Of a stretch of 64,000 nucleotides of DNA, positions 15,434-26,268 are shown one piece after another. Source of the DNA: Comamonadaceae bacterium (GTDB lineage Bacteria; Pseudomonadota; Gammaproteobacteria; Burkholderiales; Burkholderiaceae_C); NCBI GenBank assembly GCA_027490925.1, contig JAIXXF010000039.1, positions 1 through 64,000 of the forward strand, given 5' to 3'. Each line of letters starts with the position of its first letter. Position 1 is the stretch's first letter. The translations under genes and the position numbers were made by a program. The notes beneath the pieces are model-generated. The model searched no databases and was not told where the DNA came from. It saw nothing but the letters and a program-made list of their open reading frames with translations.

Positions 15434-15531
15434 GGCGTGTCGTGGGTCGCATCCAACCGCCATTGTGGCCCCGGTCAGGTGCGCTCAAGAACAGGGTTGT
15501 CACTTGCGCGTCTGGCACCAACAGACCTTTC

Positions 15532-16311
15532 TCAACGGTAACGGGGAATCGCCTTGTTCAGAAAAGCCGCGATGCCGATGCCCGCATTCTCATGGTGCAG
15601 GTTGTCCACAAAGTGGTCGCGCTCTCGGGCCAGCTGGGCCGCCAGGCTGCTGCCAGTGGCGTCGTTCATCAGGTCTTTGATGCTGGACAGCGCGTTCGGG
15701 GCGCGGTCGTTGATCCGCTCTGCCAAGGCCATGGCGTTTGCCAGCGCCTCGCCAGATTCGCTCAACCGATTCACGACGCCCAGGTGGTGCAGACGCTCGG
15801 CACCGATGCGTTCGGCACACATGAGCAACTCGTTGGCCAATTGCCTTGGCACGCTGCGGGACAGCGCCCATGTCGCCCCGCCATCAGGCGAAAGCCCGAC
15901 GCCGGTGTAAGCCATGACGAATACGGCGTTGCGGGCAGCCACCACCAAATCGCAGGCCAGGACCAGCGAGAACCCCGCACCTGCAGCTGCGCCCTCAACC
16001 GCCGCGATGACGGGCTTTGGAAAGGTGTGGATCGCTTCGATCCAACTGTGCAACCCTTCGACGCTCTGTGCCTGGACCTCGCGACCTTGCTGGCGGTTGT
16101 TTTGCAGGCGTTGTAGGTCGCCGCCCGCGCAGAAGTTCGGCCCCTCGCCAGCCAGCACCACACTGCGGACCTCTGTGTTGGACTCTGCCACGCTCAGTGC
16201 CTCGACCCCAGCTGCGTAGATCTCAGGACCCAGCGCGTTGCGGTGCTCCGGGTTGGACAGTGTCAGCAACAGCGTGGCCCCATGCCGCGTGCTTTTGAGC
16301 TGTGCAGGCAC
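15532..16311 (-). CDS. Enoyl-CoA hydratase/isomerase family protein
   Basis: A 259-residue crotonase-fold enzyme. Oxyanion-hole segments NFCAGGDLQRLQ and AAVEGAAAGAGFSLVLACDL are intact. The second acidic position lies in GVGLSPDGGATW, where the Asp suggests isomerase/hydratase variants such as PaaG. It starts with GTG at 16311, 4 nt after the 3-hydroxyacyl-CoA dehydrogenase gene. It hydrates or isomerises enoyl-CoA in the beta-oxidation or phenylacetate-like pathway. Confidence 0.9.
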   Translation of the reverse strand: MPAQLKSTRHGATLLLTLSNPEHRNALGPEIYAAGVEALSVAESNTEVRSVVLAGEGPNFCAGGDLQRLQNNRQQGREVQAQSVEGLHSWIEAIHTFPKPVIAAVEGAAAGAGFSLVLACDLVVAARNAVFVMAYTGVGLSPDGGATWALSRSVPRQLANELLMCAERIGAERLHHLGVVNRLSESGEALANAMALAERINDRAPNALSSIKDLMNDATGSSLAAQLARERDHFVDNLHHENAGIGIAAFLNKAIPRYR

Positions 16312-16315
16312 CGGC

Positions 16316-17836
16316 TCAGGCCTCCGACTGCATCAGGCTCAAGCCCAACGCACCGCGCCGACGCAGCCAGGGGCTTGGTCGGTAGCGCGGGTCGCCATAC
16401 ACGGTTTGCAGGTTGAACAGAATCTCCAGCACACTGGCCGCGCCGATGCGATCGCCTAAAGCCAGTGGCCCCAGTGGGTAACCCAGACCCAGCACCACGG
16501 CGGTGTCCAAGTCCTGTGGCGTGCAGATGCCTTGCTGGCAGATGTCGCTGGCAATGTTGATGATCGTCGCCAACACCCGCTGGGTGACGAAGCCCGCGCT
16601 GTCTCGAATCACGCTGACCGCTTTTCCGTCGCTTGCGAACAGCGCATGGGCAGCGTCGCGCATGTGTGGCGTCGTGGCCGGGTTGGTCGCCAGCACCCGG
16701 CGTTTGGTGCCAGCGTCGCCGACCAGCATGTCGATGCCCACTGTGCGACGGGCGTCCAGCCGATCCACTGCAGCCACGGTGCTTACATCAAAACCGAGCG
16801 GCGCAACCAGAATGAGGGCCACATCAGACGGCGCTGCCGCAGTTTCTATGGTTGCGCCCAAGTCTTTGAGCAGCTGCAGCAAGTCCGCGCGGCGCGCAGC
16901 GCGGGGCGACACCCACACGGGCGGCAATTTCACTGACTTGGGTGCGGGTGGTTCCGCCGGTGCTTGGATCTGGCCTTCTGCGTATTGGTAGAACCCCGCG
17001 CCGGTTTTGCGTCCGAGCAAACCCCCGGCCAAGCGTTGCGCCGTGATCGGACTGGGGCGAAAACGCGGCTCTTGGTAGTACTGGTGGTAGACCGACTCCA
17101 TGACTGGGTGCGAAACGTCCAGCGCGGTCAGATCCATCAGTTCGAACGGGCCCAGCTTGAAGCCGGACTGGTCCTTCAGAATGCGGTCGATGGTGACGAA
17201 GTCTGTGATGTTCTCGCTGGCGATGCGCAATGCTTCTGTCCCGTAGCCACGCCCAGCGTGGTTGACGATGAAGCCAGGCGTGTCTTTGGCGAAAACCGGC
17301 GTGTGCCCGATTTGCCGGACATGGTCTGCCAAGCGTTCACACACCGAGGGGTCGCTGCGCAAGCCGGGGATCACTTCCACCAAACGCATCAGTGGCACCG
17401 GATTGAAATAATGCAGCCCCGCAAAACGATGGGGGCGCTTGAGCGCCGCGCCGATGGCGGTGACGGACAGCGACGAGGTGTTGGTTGCCAACACGGCAGA
17501 TTCCGACACGATGGATTCCAGCTGCGCAAACAGCGCCTGCTTGACCGCGAGTTGCTCAACCACAGCTTCTATCACCAGATCGCACTCGGTGAGCCCTGCA
17601 AGCTCGATGACCACCGACAAACGCTGCTTCAGTTTGGCGGCGTCTGCCGGAGGCAGCCGTCCTTTTTCGGCAAGCTTGTCCCAGATCTCGCTGATCGCGA
17701 CCAACGCCCGAGCCGCCGCGCCGTCTTGGTTGTCGTACAAATACACGGTGCAGCCGCCCTGGGCGGCCATCTGCGCGATGCCACGCCCCATGGCGCCAGC
17801 GCCGATCACGCCGACTTTGTTGAAGGGTGTTTTCAT
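16316..17836 (-). CDS. 3-hydroxyacyl-CoA dehydrogenase (PaaH/HBDH type)
   Basis: A 506-residue enzyme with an N-terminal Rossmann domain (VGVIGAGAMGRGIAQMAA), catalytic His in GLHYFNPVPLMRLVE, and two 3HCDH C-terminal domains (DTPGFIVNHAGRGYGTEALR; RDSAGFVTQRVLATIINIAS). This matches the double-domain PaaH family (about 500 residues) that oxidises 3-hydroxyacyl-CoA with NAD+. ATG 17836 begins the conserved N-terminus; about 110 upstream in-frame residues are non-homologous and overlap the divergent FimV-like gene. Confidence 0.92.
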   Translation of the reverse strand: MKTPFNKVGVIGAGAMGRGIAQMAAQGGCTVYLYDNQDGAAARALVAISEIWDKLAEKGRLPPADAAKLKQRLSVVIELAGLTECDLVIEAVVEQLAVKQALFAQLESIVSESAVLATNTSSLSVTAIGAALKRPHRFAGLHYFNPVPLMRLVEVIPGLRSDPSVCERLADHVRQIGHTPVFAKDTPGFIVNHAGRGYGTEALRIASENITDFVTIDRILKDQSGFKLGPFELMDLTALDVSHPVMESVYHQYYQEPRFRPSPITAQRLAGGLLGRKTGAGFYQYAEGQIQAPAEPPAPKSVKLPPVWVSPRAARRADLLQLLKDLGATIETAAAPSDVALILVAPLGFDVSTVAAVDRLDARRTVGIDMLVGDAGTKRRVLATNPATTPHMRDAAHALFASDGKAVSVIRDSAGFVTQRVLATIINIASDICQQGICTPQDLDTAVVLGLGYPLGPLALGDRIGAASVLEILFNLQTVYGDPRYRPSPWLRRRGALGLSLMQSEA

Positions 17837-17900
17837 AATGGAATTATGTCCCAGTAGCCAGTGCGCGGCCCTGTGCCAGAATCCATCAAAAGGGGAACGC

Positions 17901-19607
17901 GTGACGCTGCGGCAAATCGGTATCGGGATGGCTTTGTCGGTGACGGCGGTGACCAGCTCAGCATTGACTCTGGGCGCCACCACATCGGTTCCGCTGATAG
18001 GCCGCCCCTTGTCGGTCAGTATCCCGGTGCTCGGCGTTGGTGAGCCTGATTTGTGCATCGACGCCAGCGTGGCGTACGCCGATTCCCCGGTTGCCCCTGG
18101 GCTGGTGCGGACCGAATTCCAGGGCACCAGTCCCCAGCAAGGGGTGATCCGTTTGAGGGTCGACAAGGCGGTGGACGAACCCGTGGTCGCGGTAGAAGTC
18201 GCCGCTGGCTGCCGGCAACGGGTGACCCGCCGTTACGTCTTGTTGGCTGACATCGGCGACGAACCGGTCGCACCGCCCACCGAGTCATCGGGCAGCCCAG
18301 CCGCTCGGCTCGGCACAGACGCGCCTAGTGCCTTGGCCTCACGTTCGGCCATTGCGTCCGCTTCATCGCGAGCCACTGGACCCAATCGGGCTGGAAATCC
18401 CGTTCGCAGCAAGGCCAGTGAACCCAGAGCGTCTCGGTCAGACGCTGCCGCTCAAGCCCCAGGCAGGGGGCCTGAGCGGGGAGGGCGGATAACCAAAACC
18501 GTCCAATCGGGCGACCGCCTTCGGCTGGACCGTGCCGACGCGGCCTTTGAACGCAGCCCGACCTTGAGGCTGTCCCAAGATTTAAAGGTGACCGCAGAAG
18601 CGCCACCGAGCGAACGGGCTGCTGCGGCAGCCCTGTGGCGTGTGCTGAACTTGGACACAGCGGCTTCCCTGCGTGGTTTGGAACAAATCAGCGCCATGGA
18701 GGCCGAAATACGTGGCCTGCGCGACGCCAGGGCCCGGGCAGACCGCGAGGTCGCCGCCCTGACGGCCGAGCTGGCGAGGGCGCGATCGGAGCGATACAAC
18801 AACTGGCTGGTGCTCGCTCTGGCAGCGGTGAGTTTGGTGTTGTTGCTCACAGCGGTGTGGCGTCGGCGGCCGAAGGGTTCCGCGGCATCGCCCCCGCTTT
18901 GGGCATCGGCGCGGAATGACGCCCCGGTAGAGCCGCCTCCGGGTTACTTACCCGCCTCTCAGGGGAGCGAACCCGGCCCCGCGAGCGAGCCCGCGTCGAT
19001 TGACCTGGACATGTTGGATTCGTTGTTTCCTGACGGCCACACTGAAGCAGCCACGGCCGCCACCGCGCCACATCGGGAAGGCCCCGGGCCAGTCGACTTA
19101 GCTGATAGCGCCTTGGCGTCGCCCCGTGGACGCCTGGTGGAAGAGCTACTCGACCTGTTACAGCAAGTCGATTTTTTCATCTCCATCGGCCAGCACGAGC
19201 AAGCCATCGCCTCGCTGCGCGACCACTTGCGCCACGCCGATTCGTCCTTGGTCAGCCCGGTGGCATATTTAGAACTGCTTCGACTTCATCATCAACTGGG
19301 TCGCCGATCCGAGTATGAGCAATGTCGTGCAGATCTTGGCCGAGTGCTGGGGGGGCAGGTGCCCGAGTTCGATGACTACCGGCACACGCCTGCAGGTCTA
19401 CAGGCGCACCCGGAAGTGCTCTCGCGCATGGTGGTGGCTTGGCCGAGGCCAGCGGTGCTGTCTCTGATCGAGGACCTGTTGTTCAAATCCACCGATGGAG
19501 AGGCCTTCGTCGAAGCCATTGATTTGGAAGCCTGTCGCGACCTGTTGATGCTTTACACAGTGGCCAAAGACCGCCTGACGGAAGGGGTGGACACAGGCAG
19601 CGTGTGA
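17901..19607 (+). CDS. FimV-like envelope protein
   Basis: A 568-residue protein. The N-terminus has a signal-like segment (IGIGMALSVTAVTSSALTLG) and a FimV-type beta motif IGRPLSVSIPVLGVGEPD. A Ser/Arg/Pro-rich linker, a coiled coil (about 255-296), one membrane helix NNWLVLALAAVSLVLLLTAV (about 299-320), an acidic cytoplasmic linker and a C-terminal TPR-like domain (IGQHEQAIASLRDHLRHADS) follow. FimV proteins organise polar machines such as type IV pili. GTG 17901 has an AGGGGAA site. No LysM motif was noticed in the periplasmic part, a possible difference from Pseudomonas FimV. Confidence 0.75.
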   Translation: MTLRQIGIGMALSVTAVTSSALTLGATTSVPLIGRPLSVSIPVLGVGEPDLCIDASVAYADSPVAPGLVRTEFQGTSPQQGVIRLRVDKAVDEPVVAVEVAAGCRQRVTRRYVLLADIGDEPVAPPTESSGSPAARLGTDAPSALASRSAIASASSRATGPNRAGNPVRSKASEPRASRSDAAAQAPGRGPERGGRITKTVQSGDRLRLDRADAAFERSPTLRLSQDLKVTAEAPPSERAAAAALWRVLNLDTAASLRGLEQISAMEAEIRGLRDARARADREVAALTAELARARSERYNNWLVLALAAVSLVLLLTAVWRRRPKGSAASPPLWASARNDAPVEPPPGYLPASQGSEPGPASEPASIDLDMLDSLFPDGHTEAATAATAPHREGPGPVDLADSALASPRGRLVEELLDLLQQVDFFISIGQHEQAIASLRDHLRHADSSLVSPVAYLELLRLHHQLGRRSEYEQCRADLGRVLGGQVPEFDDYRHTPAGLQAHPEVLSRMVVAWPRPAVLSLIEDLLFKSTDGEAFVEAIDLEACRDLLMLYTVAKDRLTEGVDTGSV

Positions 19608-19631
19608 CCTGCCAACCAGCCAGTTCTGCAA

Positions 19632-20639
19632 TCAGCGGCGTACTTTGAGCGCACCAGGGTTCACGACGTTGGTGGGTGTGCCCTTGATGAAATTCACCAC
19701 GTTGTCGAATGCCGCCGCGAAATACATCTCGTAGCTGTCTTGTTCCACATACCCAATGTGCGGGGTGCAAATGCAGTTTTCCAAGCGCAACAGCGCGTGG
19801 CCTTGAAGGATGGGCTCGCTCTCGAAGACGTCTACCGCTGCCATGCCCGGGCGGCCTCGGTTAAGTGCTGTGAGCAAAGCGTCGCCTTCGATCAGTTCAG
19901 CCCGCGACGTGTTCACCAGCAAAGCCGAAGGTTTCATCAAAGCCAAGTCCTCTGCCTTGATAATGCCAGCCGTGTCGTCCGTCAAGCGCAAGTGAAGCGA
20001 CAGCACGTCGCTGCTGCGAAATAGATCGGCCTTGCTGGCGACCACGTCGTGGCCATCTGCCAGCGCCTTTGATCTTGAAGCCTCACTGCCCCACACCTGA
20101 ACCCGCATGCCGAACGCCTTGCCGTAGCCCGCGATCATCTGACCAATCTTTCCGTAACCCCAAACTCCCAGGGTTCTGCCCTTGAGCACAGACCCGATAC
20201 CGAAGTTCGGTGGCATCGAGGCGGACTTCAATCCGGACTGCTGCCACGCGCCGTGCTTCAGTTTGCCGATGTACTGGGGCAGCCGACGCATGGCCGCCAT
20301 GGTCAATGCCCATGTCAACTCGGCTGGTGCGATCGGCGAGCCGGTGCCTTCGGAAACGGCCACGCCCCGCTCGGTGCAAGCGGCAACGTCGATGTGACTG
20401 CCGATCCTGCCCGTTTGAGCGATGAGTTTGAGTTTGGGGAGCTTGTCGATCAGTTGCCTGGTGATGTGGGTGCGCTCACGGATCAGCACGATCACATCGG
20501 CGTCTTTCAGGCGTATGGCAAGTTGGCCCAAGCCTTTGACCGTGTTGGTGTACACCTTGGCAGGAAACTCGTCCAGCTTGCTCGCGCAGTTGAGCTTACG
20601 CACCGCGTCTTGGTAGTCGTCGAGGATGACAATGTTCAT
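19632..20639 (-). CDS. D-2-hydroxyacid dehydrogenase family protein
   Basis: A 335-residue NAD-dependent dehydrogenase of the D-isomer family. The Rossmann motif is GVWGYGKIGQMIAGYG. The catalytic triad is visible as Arg in VNTSRAEL, Glu in FESEP and His in TPHIGY. The order matches D-3-phosphoglycerate dehydrogenase-like enzymes, but there is no ACT regulatory domain, so serine synthesis is not implied. Substrate unknown. It is convergent with the FimV-like gene, with 24 nt between stops. Confidence 0.88.
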   Translation of the reverse strand: MNIVILDDYQDAVRKLNCASKLDEFPAKVYTNTVKGLGQLAIRLKDADVIVLIRERTHITRQLIDKLPKLKLIAQTGRIGSHIDVAACTERGVAVSEGTGSPIAPAELTWALTMAAMRRLPQYIGKLKHGAWQQSGLKSASMPPNFGIGSVLKGRTLGVWGYGKIGQMIAGYGKAFGMRVQVWGSEASRSKALADGHDVVASKADLFRSSDVLSLHLRLTDDTAGIIKAEDLALMKPSALLVNTSRAELIEGDALLTALNRGRPGMAAVDVFESEPILQGHALLRLENCICTPHIGYVEQDSYEMYFAAAFDNVVNFIKGTPTNVVNPGALKVRR

Positions 20640-20709
20640 CCCGCGATTGTGCCCGCACGGCCCCCAGCCCGAAGGTCCGGCCGTGCACTGCAGGTGGTCG
20701 GGCGGGTTG

Positions 20710-20982
20710 TCAGTGCCGCTCCGCCGCTGCCAATCGGTCCAATTCGGCGCAAACGTCTGCGAACCGGCCAGAGATCAGCATGCGCCCGGCCGCAGAACGC
20801 GCTTGCTGGCCGTCGATCACCCGGACGACCCGCAGCGGGCGTGCCCGTCGTTCAGCTGGCCGACGCACCACTGGCACAAGGTCTTGTGCGGCCAACGGGG
20901 CGGTGGCGCTGATCTGGGCTGGGCTGGCGAACCAGGACATCAATTGACGCAGTGGTGAGTGGGGGAGTGAAAGGGGGTACAT
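20710..20982 (-). CDS. Small conserved-type protein downstream of lexA, unknown function
   Basis: A 90-residue protein. It is Arg- and Ala-rich, with the opening MYPLSLPHSPLRQLMSWFAS and a C-terminal helix GRFADVCAELDRLAA. It lies 77 nt after lexA on the same strand, where many gammaproteobacteria keep sulA, but no SulA motif is recognisable and no LexA box was found in front of it. Function unknown. Confidence 0.6.
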   Translation of the reverse strand: MYPLSLPHSPLRQLMSWFASPAQISATAPLAAQDLVPVVRRPAERRARPLRVVRVIDGQQARSAAGRMLISGRFADVCAELDRLAAAERH

Positions 20983-21059
20983 GGCGGTGGTGTCAAAAAA
21001 GCAGAGTTCGGTGAGACAGGCTGTACAAAATGATGTCGCAGCGACACGGTCACTGGGGA

Positions 21060-21743
21060 TTAACTGAACATGGCGTTGCGGATCAGCCCGACCGCCAAAC
21101 CCTCGATCTCGAACGCTTCCCCGGGCCCCACCACGATGGTTCTAAATTCTGGGTTCTCGGGGTGCAGTTCCACCACGTCTTTGCGGCGCTGCAGGCGTTT
21201 CACCGTCACCTCTTCACCCAAGCGGGCCACCACAATTTGCCCATTCTTGGCTTCTTTGGTCATTTGCACTGCCAGCAGGTCACCGTCCAAAATGCCCACA
21301 TCGCGCATTGACATGCCTTTGACTTTGAGCAGGTAGTCCGGTCGGCGTTGAAACAGGCTGCTTTCCACGTGGTAGGTTTGGTCTATGTGCTGCTCTGCCA
21401 AGATGGGTGAGCCTGCAGCCACTCGACCGACCAAGGGCAACGCCAGTTGTGAAAGGCCCGGAATCGGCAACGTAAATTGCTTGAGGCGACTCTCATTGAG
21501 TGCGCGCAGAGCGTCGCTTTTCAGTCGGATGCCGCGCGAAGTGCCGCTGACCAGCTCAATCGCCCCTTTTCTGGCTAAAGCCTGCAGGTGTTCCTCGGCG
21601 GCGTTGGCGGACTTAAATCCCAACTCGGCAGCGATTTCTGCCCGTGTTGGGGGCGCCCCGGTGCTGGCGATGGCGGCTTGGATCAGGTCCAGAATCTGCT
21701 GCTGCCGCGCGGTGAGTTTGACCGGAAAATGTGGCGTGTCCAT
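21060..21743 (-). CDS. lexA: LexA repressor of the SOS response
   Basis: A 227-residue LexA. The N-terminal winged HTH is seen in [17 protein letters not shown] and [20 protein letters not shown]; the cleavage site Ala-Gly in GRVAAGSP; the catalytic Ser in [11 protein letters not shown]; the Lys in [10 protein letters not shown]. It represses SOS genes until RecA filaments stimulate self-cleavage. ATG 21743 is preferred to upstream in-frame codons that would read through the operator at 21808. The regulator is expected to act also on the umuDC/nuclease box at 740. Confidence 0.95.
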   Translation of the reverse strand: MDTPHFPVKLTARQQQILDLIQAAIASTGAPPTRAEIAAELGFKSANAAEEHLQALARKGAIELVSGTSRGIRLKSDALRALNESRLKQFTLPIPGLSQLALPLVGRVAAGSPILAEQHIDQTYHVESSLFQRRPDYLLKVKGMSMRDVGILDGDLLAVQMTKEAKNGQIVVARLGEEVTVKRLQRRKDVVELHPENPEFRTIVVGPGEAFEIEGLAVGLIRNAMFS

Positions 21744-21807
21744 GGTTGTCCTTGCTGCATTCCGGGCAGGTCCCGGTCGCTTAAGCGGCTGTTTGTATGT
21801 CCAGTGA

Positions 21808-21823
21808 CTGTATTTTTGACCAG
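21808..21823. promoter_or_regulatory. LexA box upstream of lexA (autoregulation)
   Basis: CTGTATTTTTGACCAG matches CTG-N10-CAG and lies 65 nt before the lexA start, between lexA and the divergent asparaginase gene. It is the expected autoregulatory operator. Confidence 0.85.
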
Positions 21824-21840
21824 TTTTCGAAAGATTGCAA

Positions 21841-22812
21841 GTGACGCTGCCAAAGATCGTGGTGTTGGGCATGGGCGGGACCATTGCAGGCGTGTCGCCC
21901 CGCCCGGGTGACGACCGGCATTACCTGGCGGGGCAGGTACCTGTGGCCCAACTGACCGAGTCGCTTCCTGGAGCGCCAGTGCCTGCGCGGTTGATGACCG
22001 AGCAAGTCGCACAAATCGACAGCAAGGACATAGAACCCGCGCTGTGGTGGCGTCTGCGCGCGCGCGTACTAGACTGGCTGGCGAAGCCTGATGTAGCGGG
22101 GGTGGTGATCACCCATGGCACCGACACGTTGGAGGAAACCGCGTATTTTTTGAGTGCCACAGTGTCGACGGACAAGCCAGTGGTGCTGACCTGCGCGATG
22201 CGGCCTGCGACGTCAACGGCACCGGACGGACCGCGGAATTTGCGCGATGCGCTGACCGTGGCGCTCACCCCCGGCGCCCGCGGGGTGGTGGTGGTCTGTG
22301 CCGGAGAGGTGCACAGCGCGCGGGAGGTGCAGAAACACCACACCCAGCGGCTCGATGCGTTTGTCTCTGGAAATCGGGGTCCGCTGGGTGCCATCGTGTC
22401 AGATCGGTTCGAAATCGCAAGGGATTGGCCTACAACCCCCGATTTTTCATCGTCGGGTGATATTGAAAATATAGTGAACGTGTCGATGTGGCCGAGGGTC
22501 GACATCGTCACCAGCCATGCCGGGGCAGACGGCCGAGTGGTGGATGCGCTGGTGGCACACGGGGTGGATGGATTGGTCGTCGCGGGCACAGGCAATGGCA
22601 CGTTGCACTCGGCGCTTGCCGACGCCCTGTGGCGGGCGTCGGCCTCAGGCGTGGCGGTGTGGATCAGCACGCGGTGCGCACAGGGCGGGGTGAACCTGCA
22701 CGACGACAGCGCGTGGCCCGGCACGGGCGACTTGAATCCGGTCAAAGCGCGCATCGCGCTGGCGCTGGAATTGATGGGCTGGTCCGCCCATTGCGCGCCT
22801 TTCTGGCGATGA
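21841..22812 (+). CDS. L-asparaginase (type I/II asparaginase-glutaminase family)
   Basis: A 323-residue amidohydrolase. Both catalytic threonine sites are present: GMGGTIAG at the N-terminus and [10 protein letters not shown] in the middle. [10 protein letters not shown] and a C-terminal STRCAQGGV segment also match the family. It hydrolyses asparagine to aspartate and ammonia; no signal peptide is seen, so it is probably cytoplasmic. GTG 21841 or TTG 21835 may be the start. Around 22461-22474 an AT-rich repeat (DIENIV in the protein) interrupts the GC-rich sequence and adds a short loop. Divergent from lexA. Confidence 0.88.
   Translation: MTLPKIVVLGMGGTIAGVSPRPGDDRHYLAGQVPVAQLTESLPGAPVPARLMTEQVAQIDSKDIEPALWWRLRARVLDWLAKPDVAGVVITHGTDTLEETAYFLSATVSTDKPVVLTCAMRPATSTAPDGPRNLRDALTVALTPGARGVVVVCAGEVHSAREVQKHHTQRLDAFVSGNRGPLGAIVSDRFEIARDWPTTPDFSSSGDIENIVNVSMWPRVDIVTSHAGADGRVVDALVAHGVDGLVVAGTGNGTLHSALADALWRASASGVAVWISTRCAQGGVNLHDDSAWPGTGDLNPVKARIALALELMGWSAHCAPFWR
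22461..22474. repeat. Member of an AT-rich short interspersed repeat, inside the asparaginase gene
   Basis: TATTGAAAATATAG differs in one base from TATTGAAATTATAG in nadD (reverse strand of 44466-44486). Both lie in otherwise GC-rich coding DNA. Confidence 0.4.
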
Positions 22813-22981
22813 GGCGGTGATGCGTCGCCGCCAGGGTGCACCAGCGAGGCCGCTGTTGCTGCAGTGTTTCAACGCAGACACCACAAGAAGCAGGCCTGCA
22901 GCCGCGGCCAAGCAAATTCGCCCTGGATGGTCTCTAGGCGACCCCGGTTTAAGCAGGGGTGCGCTCGGGGCGGTCGGCGCG

Positions 22982-23695
<714 letters not shown>

Positions 23696-23799
23696 TCATT
23701 CGCGAACGGCGAAATACGACTTCTAACCAAGAATAGCACGCGATCCTGGGGAAATGCCTGACGCTGGTACCGCCCAAACCCGAGTTGCCCAAGACAGCT

Positions 23800-24603
23800 T
23801 CAGCGGTCCCTATCAGCGGTCCGGTTTGCGGCTTGGGCGCACAGCGACCTCACCTTTTCCAAGTCCTCGGGCGTGTCGACCCCTGGGCCTGGCGCTCTGT
23901 GGGTGATATGCACCGCGATGCGATGACCGTGCCACAGCGCGCGCAGCTGTTCGAGGGCTTCGGTCTGTTCGATCGGGGCTGGCGTTAAGCGCGGAAACTG
24001 GCGCAAGAAGCCAGCCCGATAGGCATAGATCCCGATGTGCCGCAACGGGGCAGGTTCCGGCAACGCCTGAACACCGCGGGCAAACCCGTCTCGCCACCAG
24101 GGCATGGGCGCGCGGCTGAAATACAACGCCAGTTGGCGCGCGTCCAACACCACCTTCACCACATTGGGGTTGGTGAAGTCCGTGACCGAGTCGATCGGGT
24201 GCGCTGCGGTACCCATGTCTGCGTCCGGCCGCTGTCGCAGCACACCGGCCACCGCGTTGATCAGGTCGGGCTCGATCAGGGGTTCATCGCCCTGCACATT
24301 CACCACGCACGCGTCGTCTGGCAGTTGCAGCAGGTCACAGGCCTCGGCCAGGCGGTCGCTGCCGGAAGGGTGGTCGTTCCGCGTCAGCAGGGCCGTGACG
24401 CCGTGTTGCTCGCACGCGGTGAGGATGTCAGGGTGATCGGCGGCCACCACCACCCGATAGGCGTTCGACGCTCGGGCCTGCTGAGCCACCCGAACCACCA
24501 TGGGTGTCCCGCCGATGTCGGCCAAGGGCTTGTTGGGCAGTCGGGTCGATGCCAGCCTGGCGGGAATGACAACAACGAAACCTGGCAGGTCGGTGGCGCT
24601 CAC
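23800..24603 (-). CDS. kdsB: 3-deoxy-manno-octulosonate cytidylyltransferase (CMP-KDO synthetase)
   Basis: A 267-residue nucleotidyltransferase. The N-terminal [20 protein letters not shown] is the CTP-binding loop; [13 protein letters not shown] holds the metal Asp; [15 protein letters not shown] is the KDO-binding segment. It activates KDO for lipopolysaccharide inner core synthesis. It overlaps the Trm112-like gene by 4 nt. Confidence 0.96.
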   Translation of the reverse strand: MSATDLPGFVVVIPARLASTRLPNKPLADIGGTPMVVRVAQQARASNAYRVVVAADHPDILTACEQHGVTALLTRNDHPSGSDRLAEACDLLQLPDDACVVNVQGDEPLIEPDLINAVAGVLRQRPDADMGTAAHPIDSVTDFTNPNVVKVVLDARQLALYFSRAPMPWWRDGFARGVQALPEPAPLRHIGIYAYRAGFLRQFPRLTPAPIEQTEALEQLRALWHGHRIAVHITHRAPGPGVDTPEDLEKVRSLCAQAANRTADRDR

Positions 24604-24782
24604 AGCCCAAGCTCTTGGTCTGTCAGGGTGCGTGCTTCGGTTTCCAGCAAGATGGGGATACCGTCCCGTATGGGGTAGGCCAAGCGGGCCGACCGAGAAA
24701 CCAGCTCTTGCCGCTCTCGATGGTGATCAAGTGGTCCTTTGGTGACTGGGCAAACCAGCAGTTCAAGCAGTCGTGTGTCCAT
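24600..24782 (-). CDS. Trm112 family protein (YcaR-like)
   Basis: A 60-residue protein, [13 protein letters not shown] ... [22 protein letters not shown], the standard YcaR/UPF0434 sequence between lpxK and kdsB in proteobacteria. One of the zinc-ligand cysteines of eukaryotic Trm112 remains (CPV); the others are absent. It overlaps lpxK by 20 nt and kdsB by 4 nt. Its role is not settled. Confidence 0.92.
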   Translation of the reverse strand: MDTRLLELLVCPVTKGPLDHHRERQELVSRSARLAYPIRDGIPILLETEARTLTDQELGL

Positions 24783-25776
24783 GGGCGGATGATAGCTTTG
24801 GCGCGATCAGTGCATCCAGCTGGCTGAAAAACGCCGGGGGCAAATCCACCACCAGCGGCACCGCCCACGCATCGGGGTGTTGGGCCCAGAGCTTGACCGC
24901 GTCTTTTTCGGTGCACACCAAAGCCACCTCAGACCCACTGCGGCGCAGCCAGCCCGAGAAGTCAAAGTGGTCGGGCAGGGCTTCGGTGGAGGCGGGCGTC
25001 ACACCCGCTTGTGTCAGCAGGGTAAAAAATGCCTCGGGCTGTGCGATGCCCGCCACCGCGTGGACTGGGCGCTTCGCCAACTCCGCCAGTTGCAGCCGCG
25101 TACCGTCTGACCGCCTGGCGTGGGAGTCCAGGAGCCGGCGAGAGACGTGAGCAGGAACCGTTCCCTCGATAGGCTGACCCCCGCTGGTCACCACCATGTC
25201 CACGGGCCTGGGCCACGGTTCGCGCAATGGACCCGCTGGCAGACACCACCCGTTGCCCACCCCGCGGGCGTCGAAGACACAAATGTCGACATCGCGCACC
25301 AAGGCCCAGTGCTGCAGGCCGTCGTCGCACACGATGACCTGCGGGGCAGGACGCTGAGACAGCGCGGCGCGCGCCGCGTCAGCGCGACGGGACGCAACAT
25401 AAACCGGTACACCCGTGGTGTGGTGCAACAGCAGGGGCTCATCCCCGACGTCCTGAGCGGAGCTGTCGTCCGCCACGGCCAACACACCGTGGGTTTTCCT
25501 GCCGTGACCGCGTGACACCACGGCCACGCGCAAGCCGCTGTCCTGCAAGTGCCGTACCACCGCCATGACCACCGGCGTTTTGCCAGCGCCACCCGCCACC
25601 ACATTGCCCACCACAATCACAGGCACCGGCACGGACGCACGCGGGCGCAAGCCGCTCAGGTACAGCCATCGGTTCAAGGCCGCCAAGGCGGAATAGACGG
25701 CCGCCAGCGGCCACAGCACGCGGGCCACGACCCCGCGATTTGGCCAAACCGACAGCCGCAGGAATTGCGCGAGCAT
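24763..25776 (-). CDS. lpxK: Tetraacyldisaccharide 4'-kinase
   Basis: A 337-residue lipid A enzyme that phosphorylates the 4'-position of the disaccharide precursor at the inner membrane. An N-terminal hydrophobic helix ([18 protein letters not shown]) is followed by the P-loop [26 protein letters not shown], and CDDGLQHW with the catalytic Asp. The C-terminal lobe ends in [11 protein letters not shown]. It lies 29 nt after exbD. Confidence 0.95.
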   Translation of the reverse strand: MLAQFLRLSVWPNRGVVARVLWPLAAVYSALAALNRWLYLSGLRPRASVPVPVIVVGNVVAGGAGKTPVVMAVVRHLQDSGLRVAVVSRGHGRKTHGVLAVADDSSAQDVGDEPLLLHHTTGVPVYVASRRADAARAALSQRPAPQVIVCDDGLQHWALVRDVDICVFDARGVGNGWCLPAGPLREPWPRPVDMVVTSGGQPIEGTVPAHVSRRLLDSHARRSDGTRLQLAELAKRPVHAVAGIAQPEAFFTLLTQAGVTPASTEALPDHFDFSGWLRRSGSEVALVCTEKDAVKLWAQHPDAWAVPLVVDLPPAFFSQLDALIAPKLSSAHGHTTA

Positions 25777-25805
25777 GGCTAACTCGACTGGCGTCGGTGC
25801 CGCCG

Positions 25806-26240
25806 TCAGCGGCCTGCCGCTGTTGGTGTCTGCGCGGCGAAGGTGATCTGGTTCAAGCCACTGCGGCGGGCCGCTTCCAGCACACGGATGACGGCTTGGT
25901 GCGGCGCTGCCGCGTCGGCGCTGATGATGACCACGCTGTCCTTGCCAGCCCGGGTGTCGCCCAGCGCCTGAACGAGCGCAGCCACGTCGCGCCCGGCCAC
26001 AGACTGTTGATTGACTTGGTAGCGACCGTCCGCCGTCACCGCCACGATGACCTCTTTGGGCCGGTCCCGCTGGGCCTCGGCGTCGGCCACCGGCAGTTGG
26101 AGCTGAAGCTCGGTGAATTTGCTGTACGTGGTGGACAGCATCAGGAAAATCAGCACCACCAGCAGCACGTCGATGAACGGGATGAGGTTGATCTCTGGCG
26201 CTTCGCTGGCGCCCCGACGCTCGCGCTGGCGGAAGTTCAT
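25806..26240 (-). CDS. exbD: ExbD/TolR family biopolymer transport protein
   Basis: A 144-residue protein with one N-terminal membrane helix (INLIPFIDVLLVVLIFLMLS) carrying the proton-channel Asp, and a periplasmic domain (VIISADAAAPHQAVIRVLEA). It pairs with the upstream ExbB to energise an outer-membrane process through TonB-type coupling. ExbD is preferred to TolR because of the lpxK/kdsB context. Confidence 0.9.
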   Translation of the reverse strand: MNFRQRERRGASEAPEINLIPFIDVLLVVLIFLMLSTTYSKFTELQLQLPVADAEAQRDRPKEVIVAVTADGRYQVNQQSVAGRDVAALVQALGDTRAGKDSVVIISADAAAPHQAVIRVLEAARRSGLNQITFAAQTPTAAGR

Positions 26241-26268
26241 GCCGCGCCCTCGCGCTGGTTGGACCGCG